From Chitinivibrionales bacterium (GTDB lineage: Bacteria > Fibrobacterota > Chitinivibrionia > Chitinivibrionales > FEN-1185), in NCBI GenBank assembly GCA_035516255.1, contig DATJAL010000040.1:1-64000 (forward strand): a DNA stretch of 64,000 nucleotides, written 5' to 3'. The notes beneath the pieces are model-generated. The model saw only the letters and a list, made by a program, of their open reading frames with translations. It was not told the DNA's origin and searched no databases. How positions within the stretch are numbered: position 1 is the first letter of the stretch; each line of letters begins with the position of its first letter. The position numbers were made by a program, and so were the translations under genes. Positions 56,783-64,000 of the stretch are shown here, piece by piece.

Positions 56783-57619
56783 ATGAAACGCACCATCATC
56801 ACCATTGACCGGGAAAAATGCAACGGCTGCGGCGCCTGCATTCCCAACTGCCCGGAGGGCGCCATGCAGATCGTGGACGGCAAGGCGCGGCTCATCAGTG
56901 ATTTGTTCTGCGACGGTCTCGGCGCATGCATCGGCCATTGCCCGCAGGGCGCCATGGCAACCGAGGAGCGCGAGGCAGAATCATACGACGGGAAAAAGGT
57001 AATGGACAATATCGTCGGGCAGGGAGACAACGTGATCGCGGCGCATCTTGAACATCTAAAATGCCACAACCAGACCCGCTATTATAACGAAGCCGTGGAA
57101 TATCTCAAGGAAAATCATATAACCATTCCTGACAAAAAGGAGGCACCTATGCACGAGCGCGGAGGGTGCCCCGGAGCGGCAACGAGGACGATTACCAAAA
57201 ATCAATCTGTCGCGCCGGAAAACGGGGGCAAACGGCAGTCCGCGCTGACGCACTGGCCGGTGCAGTTGCACCTGATTTCGCCCGTGGCGCCGGCCTACCG
57301 GGGCGCCGACGTGGTGTTGTCGGCCGATTGCGTTGCGTACGCCTACGGTGATTTCCACAAGGACTGGCTCAGGGGAAAGGCGCTTTCCATCGCCTGCCCA
57401 AAACTCGACGAGGGACAGGAGGCGTATGCCGAGAAAATAACGGCGCTCATTGACAATGCAAAAATCAACACGCTCACCGTGCTCACCATGGAGGTACCCT
57501 GCTGCCGGGGGCTTCTGGGTCTGGCGCAGGAGGCGGTGAAAAAGGCGTCGAGGAAAATCCCGATCAAGTCCGTGGTCATTTCCCTGGAAGGTGAAAAACT
57601 GTCCGAGGAATGGGTGTGA
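56783..57619 (+). CDS. Two-[4Fe-4S] ferredoxin-domain protein, FrdX-like
   Basis: A 278-residue protein. Residues 10-60 hold two clusters: CNGCGACIPNCPEGAM, and CDGLGACIGHCPQGAM. A poorly known C-terminal domain follows, with conserved Cys in ERGGCPGA, ADCVAYAYG and EVPCCRG. Such proteins accompany hybrid cluster proteins (Hcp) in anaerobes and were named FrdX in HcpR regulons; Hcp itself is not in the window. The HcpR/FNR-type box upstream fits induction by low oxygen or nitric oxide. It may pass electrons to a nitrogen-oxide-handling enzyme; this is inference. Confidence 0.8.
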   Translation: MKRTIITIDREKCNGCGACIPNCPEGAMQIVDGKARLISDLFCDGLGACIGHCPQGAMATEEREAESYDGKKVMDNIVGQGDNVIAAHLEHLKCHNQTRYYNEAVEYLKENHITIPDKKEAPMHERGGCPGAATRTITKNQSVAPENGGKRQSALTHWPVQLHLISPVAPAYRGADVVLSADCVAYAYGDFHKDWLRGKALSIACPKLDEGQEAYAEKITALIDNAKINTLTVLTMEVPCCRGLLGLAQEAVKKASRKIPIKSVVISLEGEKLSEEWV

Positions 57620-57620
57620 C

Positions 57621-57833
57621 ATGACGTCGCGGTGCCCCGGATCGGACAACATGCGCACGCCCACGCTCGCGGTGAGCAGATGCCCCGCGTGCGGGGGGGA
57701 GGTTGAAGTGTTTTCCTCAGACGCGATGATTAAATGCGCGGCATGCGGATGGAGTTCGGAGAATTCGATGCAGTCGTGCTATAATTGGTGCAGGTATGCC
57801 AAGGAATGCAGAGAGGAAGGCAGGAAAAGATAA
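57621..57833 (+). CDS. Small Cys-rich zinc-ribbon-like protein
   Basis: A 70-residue protein with RCPACGGEVEV, IKCAACGW and a closing SCYNWCRYAKEC. The two CxxC pairs 16 residues apart suggest a zinc ribbon or a small Fe-S or rubredoxin-like site. Its ATG begins one base after the ferredoxin-like stop, so it is probably made with it. Confidence 0.75.
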   Translation: MTSRCPGSDNMRTPTLAVSRCPACGGEVEVFSSDAMIKCAACGWSSENSMQSCYNWCRYAKECREEGRKR

Positions 57834-57877
57834 TATTTTTTGTGGGGGAAGTTCAGGCTGTTTCATAACTGCCTAAG

Positions 57878-57934
57878 AAATCATGGCGCCTGCCAGTCAC
57901 GGCACCGGTTCTCCCTCCGGTCGCCCCTGGCGCA
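57878..57934 (-). repeat. 57-bp dispersed repeat, copy B (inverted)
   Basis: The reverse complement of the copy at 47626: AAATCATGGCGCCTGCC, then GTCACGGCACCGGTTC, then CCGGTCGCCCCTGGCGC. It lies between the zinc-ribbon-like gene and the small ferredoxin. Confidence 0.7.
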
Positions 57935-58038
57935 AGATATAGTTGTTGTCTAAGCACAGAAAGATGTTGTTGATGAGATGGTTTTTCCTTTTAACAAGCC
58001 GAATAATAATTTTTATGCTGGCCTTTCATTTATCGTTG

Positions 58039-58066
58039 AATTATTTATTTTCAATAATAAATAATT
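58039..58066. promoter_or_regulatory. Perfect AT-rich inverted repeat before ferredoxin gene
   Basis: AATTATTTATT (58039-58049) and AATAAATAATT (58056-58066) are an exact 11-bp inverted repeat around TTCAAT. It ends one base before the ribosome site AAAGGGG (58067-58073) of the ferredoxin gene. An operator or a translation-affecting hairpin are both possible. Confidence 0.5.
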
Positions 58067-58079
58067 AAAGGGGTTTTCC

Positions 58080-58274
58080 ATGAAAGCCACGGTAAAAGCC
58101 GACGTGTGCATCGGGTGCGGACTGTGCGTGGACACCTGCCCGGAAGTGTTTGTCATGGACGACGAGACGAATGTCGCCAAGGCAAAGGTCGACCGGGTGC
58201 CTGCGGAGCTCAAGGACAAATGCAAGGAAGCCGCTACAGACTGCCCGGTGGAGGCGATTGTGGTGGAAGAATAA
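58080..58274 (+). CDS. Small single-cluster [4Fe-4S] ferredoxin
   Basis: A 64-residue ferredoxin. The cluster motif CIGCGLCVDTC near the N-terminus and CPVEAI near the C-terminus provide four ligands for one [4Fe-4S] cluster (a later Cys could be free). It resembles low-potential electron carriers of anaerobes, an obvious donor for the radical SAM proteins and the activase of this region. An AT-rich palindrome precedes it. Confidence 0.9.
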   Translation: MKATVKADVCIGCGLCVDTCPEVFVMDDETNVAKAKVDRVPAELKDKCKEAATDCPVEAIVVEE

Positions 58275-58401
58275 CGGAGAGTTGACGAGTTGAAGCGTTG
58301 ACGGGATGACGCGTTAAAAAGTAATCACGATAAATTTTCAGATTAATGGAATGACTGACCTGCCAATGAATCCCACGGCGAGCCCATTAACTTATTAACC
58401 C

Positions 58402-59124
58402 ATGAACCCATCTTCCCATTTTCTTTTTTACTCCTCCCGCATCGAAAACGGAACGGCGTTTCTCGACAAAGAGGAATCACGTCATGTTTTTTCCGCGCTT
58501 CGCACGTCCGCCGACGATCCGATCATGATCACCGATGGCAGAGGCGCGATTTACGAATGCGCCATTCAGGAGAAAACAGCGGAAGGCGCCACGTGTGCCG
58601 TGATAAAAAAAGTTCCGTCCTCCGCGCCGAAAAAAAAGATTTCCCTCGTTGTCGGGCTTCCGGAAAAAGAGGCGTTTGGGGAACTGTGCGGGAATCTTGC
58701 GTCTCTCGGAACTTCAGAAATAATTCCAGTGGAATGTGAGTTTTGCCAGGGCCGCTGGTGGAAGGGATGGGAGACACAATCCGTGCGCATCGTGAAAAAA
58801 ATGATCGCCGGTATCAAGCAGGCGAAAAGCGCATGGCTGCCGGATTGCAAACCGCCTGAAAAATTGCCAGCGGCGCTTGAAGGATGCAAAGGGTCGCTCA
58901 TGCTTTTGGCGGACGAAAATGGTGCGCCGTTTGTGGATGTAGTTGACAGGACAAAAAACGCTGCAGCTTTCTCCTGCATTATCGGTCCGCCCGGCGGCTT
59001 TTCGCAGAAGGAAATTGAGTCGTTGAAGGCATCAGGCGCAGTTTCTGTTTCATTGTCGAAGAACAGGTTGAGGACGGAGCTGGCAGCTACATTACTTTGT
59101 GGAATGGTCGCGGCAATTCAATAA
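58402..59124 (+). CDS. rsmE: 16S rRNA (uracil-1498-N3)-methyltransferase RsmE
   Basis: A 240-residue SPOUT-type methyltransferase, full length. The N-terminal PUA-like part holds EESRHVFSALRTSADDPI, and the SPOUT knot is shown by VGLPEKEAFGELCGNLASLG, IGPPGGFSQKEIE and SLSKNRLRTELAATLL. The usual IGPEGGF reads IGPPGGF and LGxRILRTET reads LSKNRLRTEL, small departures from the consensus. It methylates U1498 in 16S rRNA. Confidence 0.88.
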   Translation: MNPSSHFLFYSSRIENGTAFLDKEESRHVFSALRTSADDPIMITDGRGAIYECAIQEKTAEGATCAVIKKVPSSAPKKKISLVVGLPEKEAFGELCGNLASLGTSEIIPVECEFCQGRWWKGWETQSVRIVKKMIAGIKQAKSAWLPDCKPPEKLPAALEGCKGSLMLLADENGAPFVDVVDRTKNAAAFSCIIGPPGGFSQKEIESLKASGAVSVSLSKNRLRTELAATLLCGMVAAIQ

Positions 59125-59193
59125 TAGTTCCTCGTGAAGAGTCCTGCTTGACATGATGCAATAATCCCGATGGGAGTCGCAAAAGCATCTTTA

Positions 59194-59440
59194 CTATTCA
59201 GAAGTTTGCCGACGCGGTGGGCAGGACTGGAGCTTGGTCCCGACCAAAGGGAGGAAATAGACCCGCCGGAGCGGGGTGCTGCCCGGCGCACCGCGAAGCG
59301 GCCTCGCGCCGTGGCAGCCCGAGCCGAAGGACGACGACCCTTGTGACCCTTGGAAATCCCTGACGAGGGAGAAGCACCCGAAGGGGTGGACCGGAAGGAC
59401 GGCCGACCCCGCTTGCAGGGGCGAAAAATTTTTCGCTCCT
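59194..59440. repeat. GC-rich non-coding segment with palindromic end
   Basis: This stretch, within a 348-base gap, is GC-rich, with short frames in both strands that lack ribosome sites and coding features. It ends with GGGGCGAAAAATTTTTCGCTCC-type pairing; the core GCGAAAAATTTTTCGC (59421-59436) is a perfect 16-base palindrome. It looks like a dispersed repeat or a remnant rather than a gene. Confidence 0.5.
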
Positions 59441-59472
59441 ACGAACGGGGGAACGCCCAAATTATTCTAAAA

Positions 59473-60192
59473 CTACTTAAACGCAAAATAAATCCCCAGC
59501 CACGTCACGTTCCCGTAATGTGTCTCGGTGTACCGTACCGCATTCAGCGGATAGTCCTCCTCGATTTTCCACGACACAGGATAAAGGTACCTGAATGTTG
59601 ACATAAGGCCGATGCCGATGCCGCTGTTGATCGCGATGTTGAGCCCCAAGCCCGCGCTGCCGCTCACGGACCAGCTCACCTCGTTGACATAACTGCGGTC
59701 GGTGAAGATCACCTCCTGGCCCGGCTGGTCCAGAAGAAAGGTGCGCTCGTTGACCCACACGGCATTGACGCCGGCGCTCAGGACAAGAAACGGCGTCACG
59801 CGGCTTTTGAACGGGAGCAGGCCGCAGAGCAGGGCCGGCTCCAGCGCGGCGTGATAATAATAGTATTTGTCAAGCGCCGGCTTTGAAGTATAGAGGGTGT
59901 CGTCGGTGACGTTGCCCGCGTCGATGCACAGGCCGGCCTGGAAGCGCAGAAAGTTGCCGAGCGGCAGCCGGACGCCGCCGGTAAGGCCCCACGTCAAGAG
60001 ATTTGCGCGGGCAACCGCAACGCTTTTCTGTACGCTTTCGAAGTCCATAAATCCGGCGCGCCTGCCGTAGGTGAGGAACGGGCCGACAAAATAATCCCCT
60101 TTGGACTTTTGGATCTCCTCGGGCTGGTCCCAGGACATGGCGGGTAAACTAAGGACAAGGAGAAGTAGATGTACATGAATGATTTTCATCAT
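59473..60192 (-). CDS. Outer-membrane beta-barrel protein
   Basis: A 239-residue protein with a signal peptide (MKIIHVHLLLLVLSLPAMSW). Strand alternation and a final aromatic-plus-lysine end (WLGIYFAFK) are like outer-membrane barrels of OmpA/porin type. There are no motifs for a specific function. It is convergent to the RsmE side and next to a small unknown gene. Confidence 0.72.
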   Translation of the reverse strand: MMKIIHVHLLLLVLSLPAMSWDQPEEIQKSKGDYFVGPFLTYGRRAGFMDFESVQKSVAVARANLLTWGLTGGVRLPLGNFLRFQAGLCIDAGNVTDDTLYTSKPALDKYYYYHAALEPALLCGLLPFKSRVTPFLVLSAGVNAVWVNERTFLLDQPGQEVIFTDRSYVNEVSWSVSGSAGLGLNIAINSGIGIGLMSTFRYLYPVSWKIEEDYPLNAVRYTETHYGNVTWLGIYFAFK

Positions 60193-60219
60193 TTCGTCAT
60201 CAATGGGAAAAGATACACA

Positions 60220-60495
60220 TCATTGGATGGACCCGCAAATCTGTTTCAATCCAAAATCAGGGATTTCTCGCAATCGCGTCTTTATTAAAGCGTTTTCAAA
60301 AGATCCCGGCGAAGGAAGATTATGTCCGGTCAAGGTCATATAATCTGAGTATCGTTCCTTAAGCGTACTTATAATATCTTTTTCCGATGATTTGCCATTT
60401 TCCAAATTAATTGCAAGGTTCCATGCTTCAATGAGCAACGGCTTGAGTTTGGTCCTGATGCGAACTTGGGCAATGGATGAATAAAAATATTGCAT
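60220..60495 (-). CDS. Small hypothetical protein, low confidence
   Basis: A 91-residue basic frame (KLKPLLIEAWNLAINLENG, GSFENALIKTRLREIP) with predicted helices. No ribosome site is strong and no family is recognised. The gene is less GC-rich than its neighbours, so it may be acquired or a chance frame. Confidence 0.35.
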   Translation of the reverse strand: MQYFYSSIAQVRIRTKLKPLLIEAWNLAINLENGKSSEKDIISTLKERYSDYMTLTGHNLPSPGSFENALIKTRLREIPDFGLKQICGSIQ

Positions 60496-60689
60496 GCGGT
60501 TGATATAGGAAAATAATCCGTTGCATGACTAAAATATAGTTTGCGAAGTTTTTGCACGGTATTAATGGTAGAACCAATCCCAGTAGTGCGGGACTTTGTG
60601 CTTTATCATGCTAAACTATTGATGCACTGCACCATTTGAGGTATTTTTCCTTTACGGCAAGAAGCATCACCGCGAGGACGAAAAATTTT

Positions 60690-62525
60690 ATGAACCAGTT
60701 CAAACAATATTTCAGAATGCTCGGGTATCTCAAACCCTATATCACCATGCTCGTTCTCACCGTGGTGCTTTCGCTGCTCGTGGTGACGTTCGAGTCGCTG
60801 TCGCTCTGGTTCATAGGCCCCCTGAGCAATGCGATTTTCAAGCCCGAGACCTTTTCCATTGTCAAACCAGAGTTTTCCATCAGCCACATCAACGACTCGC
60901 TTAAATATTGGACCTATCTCCTTGTCAAGAGGGATAGCGTGTTTGACACCCTCAAGATCGTCTGTTTGTACCTGGTGCTGTTTTTTTTCGCGAAAAACGT
61001 ATTTGCGTATTCCAAGGGGCTTGTCACCGGCAATCTGAACTATGTGGTCACCCGCGATATGCGCAACCACCTCTACTCCCACGCCCTGGTGCTGCCGGTC
61101 ACCTATTACGACCGCAACCGGTCGGGCAATATCATCTCGCTCATGTTCAACGACATCGCGGTGATCAACAATTCCATGATGGGGACGTTTGAAAAAATCG
61201 TCACCGACCCGCTGCGGCTGGTTTTCTTCATTTCCATCCTGGTCATCCTCAGCCCGAAGCTCACGCTTTTTGTTTTCCTCATTTATCCCGTTCTCGGGTT
61301 TTGCCTGACGCAGATCGGGCGCACGGTGCGGCGCAGGAGCCGGCGGTCGCTCGAAAGCGTGTCGGGCCTGTCCTCGATCATGAACGAGATCGTGAACGGC
61401 ATCCGTGTTGTCAAGATGTTCAACATGAACGAGGCCGAGGAAAAGAAGTTCAAGGCCGAAAACCAGTATTTCACCAGAGCGAGCTTCCGCGCGCAAATTT
61501 TCAACGCGCTGTCGAGCCCGCTTGTCGAGACGCTCGGTATCGTCATGGTGGCGGGGCTGCTGTGGTTTGGCGGCAGGGACGTGCTTATGGGAAAGAACTT
61601 CACCTCGGCGGACTTCATCACCTATATGGCGTTCCTGTTCATCATGTTCCAGCCGCTTAAGTCGCTTTCGCAAGTGAACAACGCCATCCAGACCGGGCTT
61701 GCCGCCGCCGGCCGGGTGTTCGCCCTCATCGACACGCCGCCCGAAAAGCTCTCGAGCGTTTCGTCAAGCGCCGTTCCGCGTTTTGAAAACGACATACGTT
61801 TTTCCAACGTCCGCTTCACCTATCCCGGGTGCGAGGAGGAGGTCATCAAAGACGTGAGCTTTTCCGTGAAGAAGGGCCAGGTGGTGGCGCTCGTGGGGTC
61901 GAGCGGCAGCGGCAAAACCACCATCCTCGACCTGCTGCCGCGGTTCTACGACATTACCAGCGGCTCCATCACGATCGATGGAGTTGACACAAGAGAATTC
62001 GACCTCGTGGGGCTGCGCAGCCTGTTCGGCATCGTGTCGCAGGAGACCGTGCTGTTCAACGACACCGTGGAGAACAACATCGCCTACGGTATCGCCGGCG
62101 CGCCGCAGGAGAAGGTGATCGAGGCGGCCAGGGCCGCGCAGGCGTGGGAGTTCATCGAGAAGATGCCCAAGGGGCTCGCCACCGTGATCGGCGAGCGCGG
62201 CGTGATGCTTTCTGGAGGCCAGCGCCAGCGGCTCTCCATCGCGCGGGCCCTACTCAAGAACCCGGCAATCCTCATCCTCGACGAGGCCACGTCGGCGCTC
62301 GACACCGAGTCGGAGCGGCTCGTGCAGGGCGCCATCAACAACCTCATGAAGAACCGCACCGCGCTCGTGGTGGCGCACCGGCTCTCCACCATCGCGGCGG
62401 CGGACCGGATCGTGGTGATGGAGGAGGGGCGGCTCACCGAACAGGGCACGCACGGCGAGCTGATGAAGCTTAACAAGCGGTACAAATACCTGCACCAGAT
62501 CCAATATTCTCAAGAAACGGCATAG
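60690..62525 (+). CDS. ABC exporter with fused membrane and ATPase domains, MsbA-type
   Basis: A 611-residue half-transporter. Six membrane helices (about 15-335) are followed by an ATPase with Walker A GSSGSGKTT (403-411), Q-loop VSQETV, signature LSGGQ (507-511) and Walker B ILILDEATSALD (527-538). The first membrane helix has a long periplasmic loop. It works as a homodimer in lipid or drug export; closest form is MsbA/LptB-like lipid flippase. Start at 60690, with GAGGA eleven bases before. It is followed by glycosyltransferase genes, suggesting export of a lipid-linked glycan. Confidence 0.9.
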   Translation: MNQFKQYFRMLGYLKPYITMLVLTVVLSLLVVTFESLSLWFIGPLSNAIFKPETFSIVKPEFSISHINDSLKYWTYLLVKRDSVFDTLKIVCLYLVLFFFAKNVFAYSKGLVTGNLNYVVTRDMRNHLYSHALVLPVTYYDRNRSGNIISLMFNDIAVINNSMMGTFEKIVTDPLRLVFFISILVILSPKLTLFVFLIYPVLGFCLTQIGRTVRRRSRRSLESVSGLSSIMNEIVNGIRVVKMFNMNEAEEKKFKAENQYFTRASFRAQIFNALSSPLVETLGIVMVAGLLWFGGRDVLMGKNFTSADFITYMAFLFIMFQPLKSLSQVNNAIQTGLAAAGRVFALIDTPPEKLSSVSSSAVPRFENDIRFSNVRFTYPGCEEEVIKDVSFSVKKGQVVALVGSSGSGKTTILDLLPRFYDITSGSITIDGVDTREFDLVGLRSLFGIVSQETVLFNDTVENNIAYGIAGAPQEKVIEAARAAQAWEFIEKMPKGLATVIGERGVMLSGGQRQRLSIARALLKNPAILILDEATSALDTESERLVQGAINNLMKNRTALVVAHRLSTIAAADRIVVMEEGRLTEQGTHGELMKLNKRYKYLHQIQYSQETA

Positions 62526-62605
62526 CAGTCATGCTTGCTGCGGTTCCACCCTCGTCATCATCGGCCGGTCTGACAAGGTGAAGAAATATTTTTAGGGGAT
62601 TTGAC

Positions 62606-62710
62606 ATGCGATGCGCTTTACAACGGACAATGCTGAATGCCAATACGGTTTTTTTCAATGAATGGACGATTGGCGAAATCGCGGCGGCGAAGGCGCCTAT
62701 TCCCCAATAA
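62606..62710 (+). CDS. Possible 34-residue peptide, doubtful
   Basis: An ATG six bases after GGGGA opens a 34-codon frame ending in TAA (product starts MRCALQRTML). The rest of 62526-62722 has no other gene. Coding character is weak, so treat it as a hint only. Confidence 0.2.
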   Translation: MRCALQRTMLNANTVFFNEWTIGEIAAAKAPIPQ

Positions 62711-62722
62711 GCGCAAAATGCA

Positions 62723-63541
62723 ATGGCATCGAATCTTCATATGCTAATCTTCTCCAAGGACCGGGCCTGCCAGCTCGACTCCCTGCTGCGCAGCATACGG
62801 GATCATTTTAAAACGGCATATGCATCAATCACGGTGTTGTATAAGGCGACGGGTTCGGAATTTGAAAAAGGGTATGACGTGGTGAAAAGAAATCCGGCAA
62901 TCGAAAAGCAATCGTGGATTGCCGAAAAGTCATTTCAAAACGATGTAAGGGCGATCTGCGGCAACCTTGATACGGAATCGTTGGTCATGTTCCTGGTGGA
63001 TGATGACATAATGTTCAGACCGTGCGCAATTGACAATGTGCTCAATGCATTTTCCGATGAGCACCTTTTCATCAGTCTGCGCGCGAGCAGAACATACGCG
63101 GGCGACACGCCGCCGGAATTCATCATCCACGGGCCCTATCTTGAATGGAAATGGAATTATTCAAAGCGCAGGTGGGTGACGTGGAATTATCCCTTCAGCG
63201 TTGACGGCAACATCTACCACGTGAAACATATCCAGAAAATCATAAAGAAAATCGTGTTTGAAGCGCCGAACTCATTTGAAGGCAGGATGCACACCCATCG
63301 CCACCACTGGTGGGTGAAGCGGATAAAAAAGGCGCTGGCGCCGATTGGCGCATCGGTGTTCAACAATCCGCTCAATAGGGTGCAGGCGGAGAGCAAGACC
63401 TGGCACGGCGACGTTTCGGCCGAATCGCTCAACGCCGCGTTTCTGTCGGGCATGCGCATCGACAACAGCGCTTTGTACCGAGCGACGCCCGGCGCCACGC
63501 ATTTCGGCATGGGAATAACGTTTGTCAAGGAACAGGAATAA
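62723..63541 (+). CDS. GT-A-type glycosyltransferase-like protein
   Basis: A 272-residue protein of GT-A type. It starts LHMLIFSKDRACQLDSLLRS (nucleotide-site helix), and VMFLVDDDIMFRP gives the Asp-rich metal and sugar-nucleotide motif. The C-terminal part has RHHWWVKRIKKAL, with several His/Trp residues. It likely adds a sugar to a lipid- or protein-linked acceptor. It lies six bases upstream of the next glycosyltransferase gene. Confidence 0.78.
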   Translation: MASNLHMLIFSKDRACQLDSLLRSIRDHFKTAYASITVLYKATGSEFEKGYDVVKRNPAIEKQSWIAEKSFQNDVRAICGNLDTESLVMFLVDDDIMFRPCAIDNVLNAFSDEHLFISLRASRTYAGDTPPEFIIHGPYLEWKWNYSKRRWVTWNYPFSVDGNIYHVKHIQKIIKKIVFEAPNSFEGRMHTHRHHWWVKRIKKALAPIGASVFNNPLNRVQAESKTWHGDVSAESLNAAFLSGMRIDNSALYRATPGATHFGMGITFVKEQE

Positions 63542-63546
63542 CGGGC

Positions 63547-64000
63547 ATGAAGGCGCTTAACCGGTTCCGCCAGAAATATCTCCCGAACACGCTGGTGCGC
63601 GTGGCGCGGAAGCCGCTTGACTATTACGTGTCCCTGCTGGCCTCGGGCACGCCGTTTTCGTTTTCGCGGTTCGGCGACGGCGAATGGAACGCGATGCTGG
63701 GGCGGCCGGGCGAAAACTGCGACGGCCACGCGTTTTTCCCCGAGCTCGGCAGGGACCTGCGCGACGCGCTCGTTGCGCGGCCGGCCTATCTGTGCGGCAT
63801 GCAGTACCGCGCCATCCGTGACATGGGAACCGACATCAAGAGGTTCCTTGATTCGCATAAGGTAACTGTGGCGTGGCAGGACGCCGACGTGTTCCATTAC
63901 GCGAACAACGACGGAACGCTGTTCCCGCTTGTTAAGCAATTGCGCGCCATGAAGGTGGCGGTGGTGGGCCCGCCGCATCTGAGCGCCATGAGCGACAGTG
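63547..64000 (+). CDS. GT-D-type glycosyltransferase (DUF1792-like), cut by window end
   Basis: The first 151 residues of a protein cut at the window edge. FSFSRFGDGEWNAMLG is the RFGDGE signature of the GT-D (DUF1792) fold, and later VAVVGPPHLSAM fits the same family. In that family the acid pair of DGE binds metal and donor. It likely follows the GT-A-type enzyme in one glycan assembly line. Confidence 0.72.
   Translation, partial: MKALNRFRQKYLPNTLVRVARKPLDYYVSLLASGTPFSFSRFGDGEWNAMLGRPGENCDGHAFFPELGRDLRDALVARPAYLCGMQYRAIRDMGTDIKRFLDSHKVTVAWQDADVFHYANNDGTLFPLVKQLRAMKVAVVGPPHLSAMSDS

Larger units (their letters stand above)
57834..58079. other. Intergenic region before the small ferredoxin
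   Basis: It contains copy B of the 57-bp repeat (57878-57934) and the AT-rich inverted repeat at 58039-58066. Nothing coding is evident. Confidence 0.5.

Noticed and set aside
59194-59470. Opposed short frames in the GC-rich segment
   Set aside because: No ribosome sites, biased low-complexity translation and no recognisable domain on either strand.

Overview
The window reads as a chromosome segment of a diderm, probably anaerobic or oxygen-limited bacterium with moderately high GC. Diderm signs are TolC-type outer-membrane proteins, an RND pump, several beta-barrel proteins and many lipoprotein or secretion signals. The anaerobic inference rests on 2-hydroxyacyl-CoA dehydratase-type activases, ferredoxins, radical SAM enzymes and FNR-like boxes. 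Large secreted proteins with Ig/FN3/beta-helix folds, a FlgD/T9SS-like C-terminal tail on a lyase-like protein, and dispersed hairpin repeats of the CACAGAGACACAGAG type fit an FCB-group organism. Fibrobacterota/Chitinispirillia is my guess, not something the sequence proves. I saw no rRNA, tRNA, CRISPR array or insertion sequence.

Layout. 1-6.3 kb: lipoprotein, radical SAM protein with an unusual domain order, FemAB-like and GNAT transferases, sugar-nucleotide reductase-like protein, nitroreductase. 6.5-10.5 kb: polyamine cluster (AdoMet decarboxylase, fold-III ornithine decarboxylase, two aminopropyltransferases). 10.6-12.8 kb: PAS histidine kinase coupled to a receiver protein whose output is an ATPase domain. 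12.9-18.6 kb: membrane Ser/Thr kinase, beta-helix protein and large Ig-like envelope protein. 18.8-20.6 kb: four-helix-bundle (23S intervening-sequence-type) protein coupled to a TrmA/RumA-type RNA methyltransferase. 20.8-26.7 kb: activase plus partner of the 2-hydroxyacyl-CoA dehydratase family, then a B12-binding radical SAM enzyme. 26.8-37.2 kb: two tripartite efflux systems, one MFS-based behind a TetR regulator and one RND-based. 37.4-47.3 kb: second Ser/Thr kinase, flavodoxin, secreted FN3 and beta-helix proteins, a lyase-like protein, and a DUF2089/membrane/SHOCT-like operon. 47.8-55.1 kb: metalloprotease-propeller-barrel protein, radical SAM protein, ketosynthase pair with cupin. 55.4-64 kb: diguanylate cyclase, ferredoxins, RsmE, outer-membrane barrel, MsbA-type ABC exporter and glycosyltransferases running off the edge.

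How the parts work together. Many genes are translationally coupled through ATGA or TGATG overlaps, so short functional cassettes are well defined. Two FNR/HcpR-type palindromes lie upstream of oxygen-sensitive Fe-S proteins (activase at 20.8 kb, ferredoxin at 56.8 kb); the second has near-ideal class II activator spacing. A nested palindrome precedes the TetR-pump operon. Repeats of several families (about 150-bp nested hairpins in three copies, a 57-bp repeat in two opposed copies, and others) occupy most of the longer intergenic spaces, frequently at gene 3' ends.

Most convincing candidates for new biology: the 23S-IVS-type protein coupled to an rRNA-methyltransferase-like enzyme; the SPASM-first radical SAM protein; the ketosynthase pair in which the second subunit appears to carry Glu in place of the catalytic Cys; the one-chain gluzincin/propeller/outer-membrane-barrel protein; and the DUF2089 operon with a repeated candidate operator.
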